64,000 nt of DNA from Arsukibacterium perlucidum DSM 18276 (GTDB lineage Bacteria > Pseudomonadota > Gammaproteobacteria > Enterobacterales > Alteromonadaceae), in NCBI RefSeq assembly GCF_000382165.1, contig NZ_KB907715.1:28544-92543 (forward strand), read 5' to 3'. Below are positions 10,048 through 21,632 of the stretch, piece by piece. The notes beneath the pieces were generated by a model. It saw only the letters and a program-made list of their open reading frames with translations. It searched no databases and was not told where the DNA came from. A program made the position numbers and the translations under genes. The first letter of the stretch is position 1. Each line of letters starts with the position of its first letter.

Positions 10048-10932
10048 TCAAACCGATGCTATCTGACAATGCTGCAACCTTTGCTGGCTGGCCGCGACAT
10101 GCTGTAAACCACTAACCCGGCCAGCCTGATAACCTGTTTCCAGCTGTTGCGGGTTCTGACAAAAGCGGCCCACAGCAAAATTAGCAGGCGGCGCTATTAC
10201 TCTGACCCGGCAATCGGCAGGTGGCTGAGCAATAAAATCTAAAGCCTGATTATAACGGGCGGTCCGGCTCAGTACGGCAGTAAATAGCCAGGGGTATTGG
10301 CTAAAAAACGGCTTCATTAGTACCGGAAAGCGACTGGCGCGTTTCCGGTAGCCGCTGGGCTGTGACAACACCACGGTAATATCCCGCGCGCCCATTTCAT
10401 AAGCTTTAATTACCGGAATGGCATCCGCCAGGCCACCGTCTGTCATCTGCTCACCGTCAATCCGCGGAAAGTCACGGTACATAAGTGGTATGGCACAAGA
10501 CGCCGGAAACAGCTTATGCATATTGTGTTCAGTGACTTCAAAATAGCAGGCCTGGCCGGTGCTAACGCTGGTGGTTACCGCATAAAGTGGCACCCGTTGC
10601 TGTAAATAGTGAGTGACATTAAGCGGTACTTCGTCAAAAGAGGCATGCCATAACCAACTGACATCACAAAAATGGCCGCCTTTCAGGTAGCGGCGCCAAT
10701 TTATAAAATCGGCTCGCCTGGCATGGTCCAATAAAATCTGCCTGCTACGGCCGTGATCTTCAGCTAAATAGCCAATTAAATTAGTCGAGCCGGCAGAGAC
10801 GCCAATAGCAAACTGAAACGGCTGATGCTGCTGCTTAATAAAAGCGTCCAGTACGCCAGCGGCAAAGATACCGCGCATTGCACCACCTTCAACAACCAGT
10901 GCGGACGATTTAAGCTGCATATGCTTTTTCAT
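10048..10932 (-). CDS. Patatin-like phospholipase, YjjU type
   Basis: The 294-residue protein is a patatin-family lipid acyl hydrolase. The oxyanion motif is EGGAMRGIFAAGVLD (about 15-30), the nucleophile elbow is GVSAGS, and the catalytic Asp is in TDGGLADAIPV. It has no signal peptide, so it is probably cytoplasmic and acts on membrane lipids; the actual substrate is unknown. I place the start at 10932 because AGGAGG lies 4 bases upstream of that ATG, while the longer frame from 10965 has none. It converges with ppx and is not obviously part of the Pho set. Confidence 0.85.
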   Translation of the reverse strand: MKKHMQLKSSALVVEGGAMRGIFAAGVLDAFIKQQHQPFQFAIGVSAGSTNLIGYLAEDHGRSRQILLDHARRADFINWRRYLKGGHFCDVSWLWHASFDEVPLNVTHYLQQRVPLYAVTTSVSTGQACYFEVTEHNMHKLFPASCAIPLMYRDFPRIDGEQMTDGGLADAIPVIKAYEMGARDITVVLSQPSGYRKRASRFPVLMKPFFSQYPWLFTAVLSRTARYNQALDFIAQPPADCRVRVIAPPANFAVGRFCQNPQQLETGYQAGRVSGLQHVAASQQRLQHCQIASV

Positions 10933-11129
10933 CGTACCTCCTGTTAACTTTTTGTAGCCTAACACAGCGACAACCGGAGTTATAGGTCAATTTTTGGCCA
11001 GTTTGTAAAAGTGACCTCGTCGTCTATCGGGCCCTGACTATAAATACCGTTTTAAGTAAAGCTGGTCATTGGTCTGCTTAATCTGTGTTAATCTCTATAT
11101 CTTTGAACTCACTACAGTCAGAATTGTGC

Positions 11130-12146
11130 ATGGGCATTTTCGAGCGTTATTTATCAGTCTGGGTGGCATTGTGCATCATTGCCGGGGTGGCCCTTGGTAA
11201 TATTTTCCCGGCGGTATTTCAGGCAATTGCCGCATTGGAATACGGCCAGATTAACCTGGTAGTGGCGGTTCTGATCTGGTTGATGATCTACCCGATGATG
11301 GTACAGATAGATTTCAGTGCTATTAAAGATGTCGGCAAAAAACCCAAGGGGTTAATCCTGACGCTGGTAATGAATTGGCTGGTTAAGCCCTTTACCATGG
11401 CTGCGCTCGGTTGGTTATTTTTTAAAGTATTCTTTGCCGGTTTAGTCGACCCGCAATCGGCCAATGAATATATCGCCGGCATGATATTGCTGGGCGTAGC
11501 GCCCTGCACCGCTATGGTATTTGTCTGGAGTCAGCTAACCAAAGGCGATGCCAATTACACCCTGGTACAGGTGTCGGTTAACGACATTATTATGATTTTC
11601 GCCTTTGCCCCGCTAGCGGCATTATTGCTTGGCGTTACTGATATTGAAATCCCGTGGCAAACCTTACTGTTGTCGGTAGTGCTTTATGTATTGTTACCAC
11701 TGATTGCCGGGGTGCTGACCCGCCAAAAACTGAACAATGGTAGCAGTGAGCAGCGCATTGACCGGTTTCTGGCCAAAGCCAAGCCATGGTCGATGATTGG
11801 CTTACTGGCAACCGTTTTACTGCTATTTGGCTTTCAGGCGCAAACTCTGGTAGCCAAACCACTGATTATATTACTCATTGCCATACCACTGATCATCCAA
11901 ACCTACGGTATTTTCGCTATAACCTATGCTATAGCAAAGAAAATCAAGCTGCCGCATAACATTGCGGCGCCGGCGTGTATGATCAGTACCTCTAACTTTT
12001 TCGAGCTGGCCGTCGCCGTAGCGATTGCCTTATTTGGTTTAAACAGCGGCGCAGCACTAGCCACCGTGGTTGGTGTACTGGTAGAAGTACCGGTAATGCT
12101 GTCGCTGGTTTGGTTCGCTAATAAAACCCGGCACTGGTTTAGCTAA
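11130..12146 (+). CDS. acr3: Arsenite efflux transporter, ACR3 family
   Basis: ACR3 exports arsenite across the inner membrane using the proton gradient. The 338-residue protein has about ten hydrophobic helices. Family hallmarks are [12 protein letters not shown] (near 50) and the conserved cysteine segment [19 protein letters not shown] (near 127), the residue involved in As(III) handling. ATG 11130 gives the normal N-terminus [10 protein letters not shown]; the longer frame from 11085 adds unrelated residues. No arsR or arsC is adjacent, and the divergent neighbour is the patatin gene. The arsenic cluster at 42.8-45.5 kb is the likely functional partner. Confidence 0.93.
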   Translation: MGIFERYLSVWVALCIIAGVALGNIFPAVFQAIAALEYGQINLVVAVLIWLMIYPMMVQIDFSAIKDVGKKPKGLILTLVMNWLVKPFTMAALGWLFFKVFFAGLVDPQSANEYIAGMILLGVAPCTAMVFVWSQLTKGDANYTLVQVSVNDIIMIFAFAPLAALLLGVTDIEIPWQTLLLSVVLYVLLPLIAGVLTRQKLNNGSSEQRIDRFLAKAKPWSMIGLLATVLLLFGFQAQTLVAKPLIILLIAIPLIIQTYGIFAITYAIAKKIKLPHNIAAPACMISTSNFFELAVAVAIALFGLNSGAALATVVGVLVEVPVMLSLVWFANKTRHWFS

Positions 12147-12191
12147 ATCACTTGGCTGAGATATTAATACTGGCATCTACAGGGAGGCACT

Positions 12192-13148
12192 ATGATCCGC
12201 TTATTTACTATTGACCAGAGCATTATCCGGGAAATTCCGGTTAGCAGGGATGCTGATGATCTGGAGCTGATGCGCACTGCTCACTGGATAGATGCCCATG
12301 AACCTACCGAACCGGAACGTGAGCTGCTCAGTACCTTACTCAGTGTTGAATTGCCTGAGTCTGATGATGTCGAGGAAATTGAAGCCTCAGCCCGTTGTTT
12401 TGTCGATCAGGCCGGAATTCATGTGCACTCACTGTTTCTGGCGCCGCAAGAAGGGCGCCATGTTACGGTAACGGTTGCCTGTATTTTACAGGATCAGCGC
12501 CTGATCACTATCCGGGAAGACGAAATTGCTGACTTTCGTCTGCTCAGACTGCGGGCGCGCCGTGGCCAGGTTAGCTGCTCTGATCCAGCCGGGCTGCTGG
12601 TAACGATTCTGGAACAAAAAGTAGAGAATCATGCCGATACGGTGGAAGACTTACATCGCCAGCTGGAACAGGTAAGCCATCTGGTCTTGGAAGAGAAAGA
12701 CTCAGAACTCTACCAGGCCATTAGCAAAATGGCGCGGCTGGAAGACAGTAACGGTAAAATCCGCTTATGCTTAATGGATACTCAGCGCGATATTTCTTTT
12801 TTGCTGCGTAATCTGAAAGGCCGGCCAGCCCACGAAGAAACCCTGCGCGAAATTATGCGTGACGTAGAAACCCTGATGTCACACACCACTTTTCTGTTTG
12901 ATAAAATCAACTTTCTGATGGACTCTACCCAGGGTTTCATTAACATTCGTCAAAACCAGATCATTAAAACTTTCTCCATAGCCGCTGTAGTATTTTTACC
13001 GCCAACCCTGGTGGCCAGTGCCTATGGCATGAACTTCAGCCATATGCCTGAACTGCAGTGGCTGCTGGGCTATCCATGGGCATTAGGCCTGATGCTGCTA
13101 TCCGGCTTTGCCCCCTACTGGTTTTTTAAACGCAAGGGCTGGCTGTAA
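12192..13148 (+). CDS. corA: Magnesium/cobalt channel CorA
   Basis: CorA is a pentameric inner-membrane channel for Mg2+ (also Co2+ and Ni2+). The 318 residues match E. coli CorA in length and along the chain: a cytoplasmic alpha/beta funnel, a long stalk helix (about 160-255), and two C-terminal membrane helices. The selectivity loop YGMNF and the periplasmic MPEL segment lie between the helices, and the chain ends with the positively charged FKRKGWL. A GGGAGG ribosome site precedes the ATG. It is separated from acr3 by 45 bp and could share its transcript. Confidence 0.96.
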   Translation: MIRLFTIDQSIIREIPVSRDADDLELMRTAHWIDAHEPTEPERELLSTLLSVELPESDDVEEIEASARCFVDQAGIHVHSLFLAPQEGRHVTVTVACILQDQRLITIREDEIADFRLLRLRARRGQVSCSDPAGLLVTILEQKVENHADTVEDLHRQLEQVSHLVLEEKDSELYQAISKMARLEDSNGKIRLCLMDTQRDISFLLRNLKGRPAHEETLREIMRDVETLMSHTTFLFDKINFLMDSTQGFINIRQNQIIKTFSIAAVVFLPPTLVASAYGMNFSHMPELQWLLGYPWALGLMLLSGFAPYWFFKRKGWL

Positions 13149-13187
13149 CAGCCTGGTCGTAACAGCCTGGTTATAGCAGCCTGGTTA
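13146..13187 (+). repeat. Three 14-bp tandem repeats at the corA stop
   Basis: Three copies of a 14-bp unit (TAACAGCCTGGTCG and close variants) run head to tail, the first beginning with the corA TAA stop codon. The next two blocks are shorter and diverged. The units repeat in the 3' UTR, just before the terminator. Confidence 0.85.
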
Positions 13188-13227
13188 TAAAAGCCAATCA
13201 TAACAGCAGCGAATGGCTTGGCTTTTT
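13188..13227 (+). terminator. Terminator after corA
   Basis: AAAGCCAA at 13190-13197 pairs with TTGGCTTT at 13218-13225, followed by more T. The loop is long (20 nt). Confidence 0.55.
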
Positions 13228-13279
13228 AGCAGGCAGCGCTTAAGGTAGTACTACTACATAGCCACTATCCGGAACTCTT

Positions 13280-14599
13280 ATGCGACTGTCATTGCTTAGC
13301 CTGTCAATACTGCCCTTTTTATATGCGCCACTGGCTATCGCCGAGCAGCGGCCTGAGCTGGCACAAAACATTCAGAACGTTATGCCAAAGGTCATCGACT
13401 GGCGGCGTGATATTCACCAGCACCCGGAGTTATCAAACCGGGAATTTCGCACCGCCGCCAAAGTAGCAGCGCATTTAGAGCAGCTTGGTCTGGAAGTCCG
13501 CACCGGTATCGCCCATACCGGGGTGGTAGGCATTTTAAAAGGTGCCAAGCCCGGCCCGGTGGTTGCCCTGCGGGCCGATATGGATGCCTTGCCGGTAACC
13601 GAGCAAACAGGGTTACCTTTTGCATCCAAGGTTGTCAGCGAATTTAATGGCCAGCAAACCGGCGTGATGCATGCCTGCGGCCACGATGCTCATGTCGCGA
13701 TGTTAATGGGTGCGGCTGAAGTACTTAGCCAGCAACAAGCTGAGCTTGCAGGCACTATTATGTTTATCTTTCAGCCGGCTGAAGAAGGCCCGCCAGCAGG
13801 TGAAGAAGGTGGCGCCAAAATGATGCTGGCCGAGGGCTTATTTGCTAACCCTACCCCTACGGCTATTTTTGGTTTGCATGTCTGGCCGGGTGAGCCGGGG
13901 CAGCTGCTGGTAAAAACAGAAGGCATTATGGCGGCCGCTGACAGCTTTCAGATAACCGTTAAAGGAAAACAGGTGCATGGCTCGTCTCCCTGGCGCGGCA
14001 TAGACCCGATTAACGTTACCGGCCAGCTGATCAATGCCATTAACCTGATACCGGCACGACAAATTGATGTTACTTTGGCACCGGCCGTAGTGTCGTTTGG
14101 TCAGGTACATGGTGGCATCCGCTGGAATATTATCCCGGATGACGTCAAATTAGAGGGTACTATCCGCACCTTTGACAGCGGGATGCGCGAAGATTTAATC
14201 GCCCGGATGGCGCATACCAGCGAACATATTGCCAAAGCCAGCGGCGCAGAAGCGCATTTTCATGTCCATAACTTTGCTGCAGTAACCTGGAACGATCCGG
14301 CCCTGACCGACTGGGCCATGCCAAGCCTTAAATGGGCCGCCGCAGCTAACGGCGTTGCGCCAATTAAACCTATTACCGGCGCTGAAGATTTCTCGTTTTA
14401 TCAGCAGCAAATTCCCGGGGTATTTTTCTTTTTAGGCATTTCACCCGATAACACTCCGCTTAACGAGGTGCCACCTAACCACTCACCGATGTTTGATGTT
14501 AACGAAGACGCGCTGATAACCGGCGTACGGGCGCTAACCGGCCTGGCCCTGGATTACCTGGCAGCACCGCCGCAGCAGGCAGCTCAGGAGGTAAAATGA
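13280..14599 (+). CDS. Exported M20-family amidohydrolase
   Basis: This metallopeptidase-fold enzyme hydrolyses N-acyl or N-benzoyl amino acids, like hippurate hydrolase and IAA-amino acid hydrolases. The 439-residue protein has a signal peptide (MRLSLLSLSILPFLYAPLAIAEQ), so it acts in the periplasm. Metal ligands are visible in MHACGHDAHVAML (about 125-137), FQPAEEGP, and ITGAEDFSFY near the C-terminus. The dimerisation insert starts near KVHGSSPWRGIDP-like sequence (here QVHGSSPWRG). It overlaps tag by 4 bp. The exact substrate is not deducible. Confidence 0.88.
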   Translation: MRLSLLSLSILPFLYAPLAIAEQRPELAQNIQNVMPKVIDWRRDIHQHPELSNREFRTAAKVAAHLEQLGLEVRTGIAHTGVVGILKGAKPGPVVALRADMDALPVTEQTGLPFASKVVSEFNGQQTGVMHACGHDAHVAMLMGAAEVLSQQQAELAGTIMFIFQPAEEGPPAGEEGGAKMMLAEGLFANPTPTAIFGLHVWPGEPGQLLVKTEGIMAAADSFQITVKGKQVHGSSPWRGIDPINVTGQLINAINLIPARQIDVTLAPAVVSFGQVHGGIRWNIIPDDVKLEGTIRTFDSGMREDLIARMAHTSEHIAKASGAEAHFHVHNFAAVTWNDPALTDWAMPSLKWAAAANGVAPIKPITGAEDFSFYQQQIPGVFFFLGISPDNTPLNEVPPNHSPMFDVNEDALITGVRALTGLALDYLAAPPQQAAQEVK

Positions 14600-15177
14600 G
14601 CAAGGATTTATGCCGTTGTAGCTGGGTTGATTTAAGCAAACCAGATTATGTCGCCTACCATGATACCGAATGGGGCGTGCCGGTATATGACGATAATAAG
14701 CTGTTTGAGTTTTTAACGCTGGAAGCGGCGCAGGCAGGCCTTAGCTGGTATACGGTACTCAAAAAACGCGACAATTACCGGGCCGCCTTTGCCAATTTTG
14801 ACCCATTGCAGGTGGCGGCCTTTGATGATGCCAAAGCCGCTGAATTATTGCAAAACCCGGGGATTATCCGTAACCGCCTGAAAATAGCGGCCGCTATCAA
14901 CAACGCTACCCGCTTTCTGGAAATTCAGGCCAGGTTTGGTAGCTTCAGCGAATATCAGTGGCGCTTTGTCGATGGCAGGCCGCAGCAAAACAGCATAGCT
15001 GGCCCGGCCGACTTCCGTGCCACCAGCCCGGAGTCGGATGCCTTTAGTAAAGATTTAAAGCAACGCGGCTTTAAGTTTGTTGGCTCAACCATAATTTACG
15101 CCCATATGCAGGCTTGCGGTATGGTTAATGATCATCACCTTAACTGTTTTCGCCACACACAGCTCACCGCGCTATAA
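14596..15177 (+). CDS. tag: DNA-3-methyladenine glycosylase I
   Basis: Tag excises 3-methyladenine from alkylated DNA. The 193-residue protein has the characteristic N-terminal zinc-binding and base-recognition region: CRCSWVDLSKPDYVAYHDTEWG, with further motifs LTLEAAQAGLSW and the C-terminal MVNDHHLNCFRH, which supplies the remaining zinc ligands. AGGAGG lies directly upstream, inside the end of the amidohydrolase gene, and the ATGA overlap indicates translational coupling. The region after it (15178-15377) shows no gene or clear signal. Confidence 0.95.
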   Translation: MSKDLCRCSWVDLSKPDYVAYHDTEWGVPVYDDNKLFEFLTLEAAQAGLSWYTVLKKRDNYRAAFANFDPLQVAAFDDAKAAELLQNPGIIRNRLKIAAAINNATRFLEIQARFGSFSEYQWRFVDGRPQQNSIAGPADFRATSPESDAFSKDLKQRGFKFVGSTIIYAHMQACGMVNDHHLNCFRHTQLTAL

Positions 15178-15377
15178 CCCAATACCACAACAGAGCGCAG
15201 TACAGTCCCGACGATTATCGACAGCAGTACATAAACGGCAAAACTTTTAATTATGCCGTAGCGATACCAAACAGTTTTTTCCGCTTAATACAATGCTTTA
15301 CAGTGCTTTAAATTCGCATTTTAGCTGCTGTGCACTATGCTAAGGCAACAAGCAGAGTTAATTAAGGTAGTAACAAT

Positions 15378-16829
15378 ATGAGTGCTGCAAACCGGCCAAA
15401 AGTTGCCCAATTAACAGAGCAACTGGCAAAAAGTGAACTACCCGCTATTACCTCCATGGCTAACACTCTGGATAAATTTGCTAACGATGATGTATCGTCT
15501 ATTCCGCAGTTAAGCCAGGCTATATTGCATGATCTGGCGTTATCTTCCTGCTTGTTAAAAGTGGCAAACACTACCAGCCATGCGGCGGTACGCCGGGTTA
15601 ATACTGTGTCGCGCGCGGCGATAGTGCTGGGGATCCAGGCAGTAAAAAACATTTGTCTGACATCGAAAATTCTGGAAGCACTACTGCAGTCAAAAAACCT
15701 GTCGCCGCCAGTATATGAACGGCTGTTAATGCTAATGGCCAACGCTTTCTATGCGGGTTTACTGGCTCGAATGATGTTACCTGAACATCACGAAGATACC
15801 AAAGAGGAAGTCTATCTGGCGGCTATGCTGTATCACATCGGTGAAACCGCGTTCTGGAGCATTAACTCACCACTAAGCGAACAACTTATCCGTCAGGCCA
15901 GCGCCCTGCCGCCGGCAGAGTTCAACCAGTATTGCCGTGATGAAATTGGAGTGAGTTTTGATGAACTGAGCATTGGGCTGGTCCGGACCTGGAACCTCGG
16001 AGACTTGTTGCTCAAAGCACTGGACGAGCCCCAAAGCCGCACTGTAGAAATGCAGGCAATTAGTCTGGCAAACCAACTAAGCGCAGCCATTCATACCCCG
16101 CCCCGCAATAAAGCAGATTTTACCCGGTTATTGCAGGATGTTGCCCGTTTAATGAAAATCGAGCCAAAGCAACTAAAAGAGCGGATTAAACATACACGGC
16201 AGCAGGCGCTTGACCTGTTACATTCTTATGGCGCTGACGTGCTGTTAAGCCATATTCGTAACCTGCCTACCGAAGCTGATTTTATTGATACTGCACCACT
16301 GAGCGTACCGGTAAGTCGCGACACAGCGCTATTGCAACTGACCCAACAATTACAGCAGCTGACATTACGCCGTTGCAATATTAATGAACTGCTTAGCCTG
16401 GTTCTGCAACAGACAGCCGCCATTTTTGCCTTTGACAGCTGTGCATTTTGGATCCTTTCTACAGATAAAAGCCGGCTGGAATCGCGTTCTGCATACGACA
16501 GTGAAGGCACCCAAAATACTGCCCGCCGCTCAGTCAGCATTGCTCCGGACCAGAATTTATTCAGTCTGACCGTAAAGCAAGCGCAACCCTTGCTGATTAA
16601 TGACCGGAATCAGCCGCAGTGGCGCAATTACCTTGATGAGCAAATGGACCGGCTGCTGCAACGTGGCGCTATGGCCGTTACGGTAGTTAAAATTCATGAC
16701 AAAATAATAGGCGTTATCAGCGCTCAGCGTTTAAAAAGCGCTAAGCATATTGACGATGATGACTACCGCCAGTTCTGTTTTATTTGCGACCATCTGAATA
16801 TGTGTCTGAGTCTGAACGCAGCGCGCTGA
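15378..16829 (+). CDS. HDOD-domain signalling protein with C-terminal GAF-like domain
   Basis: The 483-residue protein begins with an HDOD domain (about 15-275), a non-catalytic relative of HD phosphohydrolases found in bacterial signalling. Typical motifs are IPQLSQAILHDLALSSCLLKVAN and the regularly spaced helices AAIVLGIQAVKNICLTSKIL. The C-terminal part (about 310-480) looks like a GAF sensor, with a pattern of NINELLSLVLQQTAAIFAFD through LLINDR and IGVISAQRL. No membrane segment or enzymatic output is seen. It is monocistronic and followed by a convergent TonB receptor; what it senses is unknown. Confidence 0.8.
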   Translation: MSAANRPKVAQLTEQLAKSELPAITSMANTLDKFANDDVSSIPQLSQAILHDLALSSCLLKVANTTSHAAVRRVNTVSRAAIVLGIQAVKNICLTSKILEALLQSKNLSPPVYERLLMLMANAFYAGLLARMMLPEHHEDTKEEVYLAAMLYHIGETAFWSINSPLSEQLIRQASALPPAEFNQYCRDEIGVSFDELSIGLVRTWNLGDLLLKALDEPQSRTVEMQAISLANQLSAAIHTPPRNKADFTRLLQDVARLMKIEPKQLKERIKHTRQQALDLLHSYGADVLLSHIRNLPTEADFIDTAPLSVPVSRDTALLQLTQQLQQLTLRRCNINELLSLVLQQTAAIFAFDSCAFWILSTDKSRLESRSAYDSEGTQNTARRSVSIAPDQNLFSLTVKQAQPLLINDRNQPQWRNYLDEQMDRLLQRGAMAVTVVKIHDKIIGVISAQRLKSAKHIDDDDYRQFCFICDHLNMCLSLNAAR

Positions 16830-16856
16830 ATGATCATTCGACTCTGCGCACGATAA

Positions 16857-19082
16857 TCAGAACCTGGTGCGTAGTTCAATGCCCAAAACCCGGGGTTCAT
16901 TTATCATGCCGGTCAGGTTGTTGAAGTCGATACCGCCGATCAATGCAGTCTGATCGGTCAGGTTGCGGGCGAAAAGTGCCAGGTCATAGCGGTCGTTTTG
17001 CCAGGAGTATCCCAGCCGCAGGCTGCCTTCAAGCAGCGAACTGGTGCGATATTCAAGTGATTGATATAGAAAGAAGTTCATACCACTGCGCCAGGCCCAG
17101 TCATTTTGCATATAAGCCTTGCCTGAACCAAAATCAGTTTCGTAGCGCAGGTTTAGCTGCCCTATCCAACGGGGAGCGTACGGTAAAGGATTACCATCGA
17201 TCCATGCCAAACGCACGCCATCAACCATCACCACAGGGTCTACCACTGTACAGGGCGCGCCGCACACTCTCACCAGCAGGCTGCTGTCCCGGATAGCGGT
17301 ATGGTTGTAACTTAAACCACCAGCAAGGCTCCAGTTGCTGCCCAACCGCGCGGCAAAGTCAACTTCCACCCCCTGGCCCTCGGCCCGCTGGGCATTAAGC
17401 AGCCGGGCGACATTACCACTGCCGCCGACCGCGGTAAGCTGCGGTGCATCAAGCCGAAAACTAAACACAGTCAGGGCATAGCGCAAGCGGCGGTCAGCCG
17501 ATTCAGCCTTAAGCCCGGCTTCGACTGACCGTACTGTTTCTGAAGTAGCCTGTGATATTGAATCGGTAAACATCACCCGCCCCTGGAAGCTGGGAGCCCG
17601 AAATCCTTCAGCCAGCCGCAGGAACGCATTATGTTGCTCATTAACCCGCCATAAGGCACTGAGATCCCAGCTAAGATGTGACGCATCGCTGGTAGCACGC
17701 ACAGGCAGCAACGGGGCGCCACCACCTGGCGATTGTGGCCTTTCAGCACTGAACTGTTTGCGATCACGGGTTTCACGCAGCCCGGCACGTAACTGCCAGC
17801 GTTCGTTAACGGCATAACCAACTGAAGCGAAGGCAGCCAATGCCTGGTTGTCCTGCCGGATCACAGCATAACCATTTTGCACACCGCCAGCAGTGGTGCT
17901 GTAGTTGAAATTCTCTGCCTTTTGTCCCTCGTCAAACCAGAATAGCCCGGCTTGCCAGTCGAATTGACCGGCAGCGTTTGAAGCCAACCTTAGCTCCTGG
18001 CTAAATTGTCCATGCCTTGGCAGGCCCGCAGCAGTCTCAGAGTCAAACGGAATAAAACCCGGCCCCATCGGCTGGGCATAGCTGGCGCCAAAACCACCAT
18101 CAATATCGCCACGGCTAAATACATCCGCAGTTTCAAACGCGGTAATCGCATGCAGGTCAAAGTGCGCCAATGGCCATACCAGGCGTAAACTGGCACCAGA
18201 ATGCTCAAGCTCCTGCACGTTTTGGCCGTCCTGAGACGCGCGATCAGCCCGGAAGCCAGCAACAAACCGGTTGCTACCAGGCTCGATGATATTCGCCCGA
18301 AACAAGTGCGCAGAACCATCAAGCTTGCGGCCATGCAGCTTAAACAGAGATTCAAAGCCATCCTTACCCTGATAACGCAACTGCAGGCGCATGGCTGAAT
18401 CCCGGTAACCGTCAAAGCCCGTTTCAGGGCCGGCAAATTCATTTTCCACCCAATCATCGCGCTGTTGGCTAAGAACTGATAAGCGGGCCGACCAACCGCG
18501 TCCTAAAGCACCGCCAACAGCCGCCTCAAGATTCCGGGTCTGATAGCTACCAACTCCCAATCGGGCAAAGCCCTCAAAGGCCTCAGTTGGCTGAACCGAG
18601 GTAAACTTGACCACGCCCGCAGGTGTATTGCGACCAAACAGCGTTCCCTGAGGCCCGCGGGCAACCTCCAACTGGGCAAGGTCAAACATTGGAAACCCTT
18701 TGAGGATAGGACTCTCCAGTAATACCTCGTCGTACAGCAATGAGACAGGTTGTGATGCATAGATATCAAAACTGGTATTACCAATGCCACGCAGATAGAA
18801 ACGCGGGAAGGTGCGGCCAAACGACGATTCAACCTGCAGGCTTGGCAGGCGGGAGGTTAATGACCGCATATCTTCGCCGGCGGTGTTTAGTGCTGACAGC
18901 GAGTTACCGCGTAACACGGTAGTGGCTATCGGCACATCGAGAATGTTTTCTACCCGGCGCTGTACCGTAACTTCAATCAGCATCAGCTGTTCAAGGTCAA
19001 GATCAAACAGCGACAGGCTATCGTCGGCAGCGGTGGGATACGCGGCGCATACCAAAGCAATAAATAGCGGCGAACTACGCAT
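16857..19082 (-). CDS. TonB-dependent outer-membrane receptor, probably Pho-regulated
   Basis: The 741-residue protein is a TonB-energised outer-membrane importer. A signal peptide (MRSSPLFIALVCAAYPTA) is followed by the plug domain (about 45-155) with VARGPQGTLFGRNTPAGVV, and then a 22-strand barrel ending in the terminal Phe (ELRTRF). The start at 19082 is supported by AAGGAG 9 bases upstream; the longer frame to 19133 lacks a site. Its promoter region carries three 11-bp-phased PhoB units, suggesting uptake of a phosphorus compound. The substrate is not readable from sequence; many relatives are annotated generically as iron receptors. Confidence 0.85.
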   Translation of the reverse strand: MRSSPLFIALVCAAYPTAADDSLSLFDLDLEQLMLIEVTVQRRVENILDVPIATTVLRGNSLSALNTAGEDMRSLTSRLPSLQVESSFGRTFPRFYLRGIGNTSFDIYASQPVSLLYDEVLLESPILKGFPMFDLAQLEVARGPQGTLFGRNTPAGVVKFTSVQPTEAFEGFARLGVGSYQTRNLEAAVGGALGRGWSARLSVLSQQRDDWVENEFAGPETGFDGYRDSAMRLQLRYQGKDGFESLFKLHGRKLDGSAHLFRANIIEPGSNRFVAGFRADRASQDGQNVQELEHSGASLRLVWPLAHFDLHAITAFETADVFSRGDIDGGFGASYAQPMGPGFIPFDSETAAGLPRHGQFSQELRLASNAAGQFDWQAGLFWFDEGQKAENFNYSTTAGGVQNGYAVIRQDNQALAAFASVGYAVNERWQLRAGLRETRDRKQFSAERPQSPGGGAPLLPVRATSDASHLSWDLSALWRVNEQHNAFLRLAEGFRAPSFQGRVMFTDSISQATSETVRSVEAGLKAESADRRLRYALTVFSFRLDAPQLTAVGGSGNVARLLNAQRAEGQGVEVDFAARLGSNWSLAGGLSYNHTAIRDSSLLVRVCGAPCTVVDPVVMVDGVRLAWIDGNPLPYAPRWIGQLNLRYETDFGSGKAYMQNDWAWRSGMNFFLYQSLEYRTSSLLEGSLRLGYSWQNDRYDLALFARNLTDQTALIGGIDFNNLTGMINEPRVLGIELRTRF

Positions 19083-19207
19083 CAAGAAATGCTCCTTTGC
19101 TGCAGCAGTGCGTTGATAAATAACCAACAACATTTGCGGCGGCGCGCTGAAATCAGTTAAGTATATTCAATAAAAAAGTCCCCCCGGATGTAAAACGAAG
19201 GACTATA

Positions 19208-19241
19208 CAATTATGTAAATATTATGAAACTGTTATGACAA
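19208..19241 (-). promoter_or_regulatory. PhoB box and -10 upstream of the first TonB receptor
   Basis: On the minus strand TTGTCAT-aaca-GTTTCAT lies at 19241-19224, with a third unit TTTACAT in phase at 19219-19213. TAATTG (19213-19208) begins 10 bp after GTTTCAT, and TATAGT follows at 19207-19202. The remainder of the 387-bp intergenic region up to 19469 is AT-rich, with no gene that I can support. Confidence 0.65.
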
Positions 19242-19469
19242 AACAAGTTGTGCTGCTCATGTTCACTCTTTGGTATCAATTTAATCAAAGCACCAACTGA
19301 GAATAGTCGCTTTTTTTAAATACGTCGAAATTAATTTTTATACGTAATTGAATCCTTTTTCCTCTGGCTAACTTGACTTTATTCTTTGCAGAATATGCTG
19401 AAAGTGCTATACATTTATAAATGCTAAAAAGCTGATAATGTTAACTCACCTCATCTAAATGGAAACCCT

Positions 19470-20014
19470 GTGAGCTTATTGCGCACTCTGAAATTGGCAC
19501 CAGTATTTGCCGCAGTGCTTAGCAGCGTTGTGCTTGCGGCCGAGCAAAAACTGGCTGTAGATGAAGAAAAGTACGCGATGTTGCAGGCGGCTTATCTTTT
19601 TAATATTGCCAAGTTTATAAGTTGGCCTGAACATCAGCAAAAACAGCCCTTTCGGCTATGTTTACTTGGTGAACATACCAGTAAACTCTACCCATACTTC
19701 AGCAAAGCCTTTGAGAAACGGCCGCTGGGACAGCGCCAGATAGAAGTGCATCCGCTGGCCGCTGACAGCGAACTACCAAGCTGCCAGCTGGTTTATCTTA
19801 CGTCTGATTCACCATTGCCACTGCTGGTAATAAAGCCAGACATCCTGCGCGTCACAGCGCCTGGCGTTGCCGTAACTGGCTCAGTACTGTTTGATTTAAG
19901 TATGGAGGCTGGCAGGATCATTATTTATCATAACCAGGCAGCGCAAGCTGAGTTTCAGCTGCCAATCAACACTGCCTTGTTGCGCGTTACCCGGCCTTTG
20001 CCCGGAGGAATACC

Positions 20015-20018
<4 letters not shown>
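19470..20018 (+). CDS. YfiR-like periplasmic protein
   Basis: The 182-residue protein has a signal peptide (hydrophobic to about residue 23, ending SVVLAAEQ) and the YfiR family core: YLFNIAKFISWPE near residue 46, then LCLLGEHTSKLYPYF. YfiR is a periplasmic inhibitor of the cyclase YfiN in Pseudomonas. Here the partner is a sensor kinase, whose start overlaps this stop by 4 bp, so the protein probably modulates that kinase's periplasmic domain. The start is a GTG with GGA upstream; no nearby in-frame ATG fits. The two genes form a small operon. Confidence 0.8.
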
Positions 20019-21621
<1,603 letters not shown>

Positions 21622-21632
21622 TATAGCAGTTG

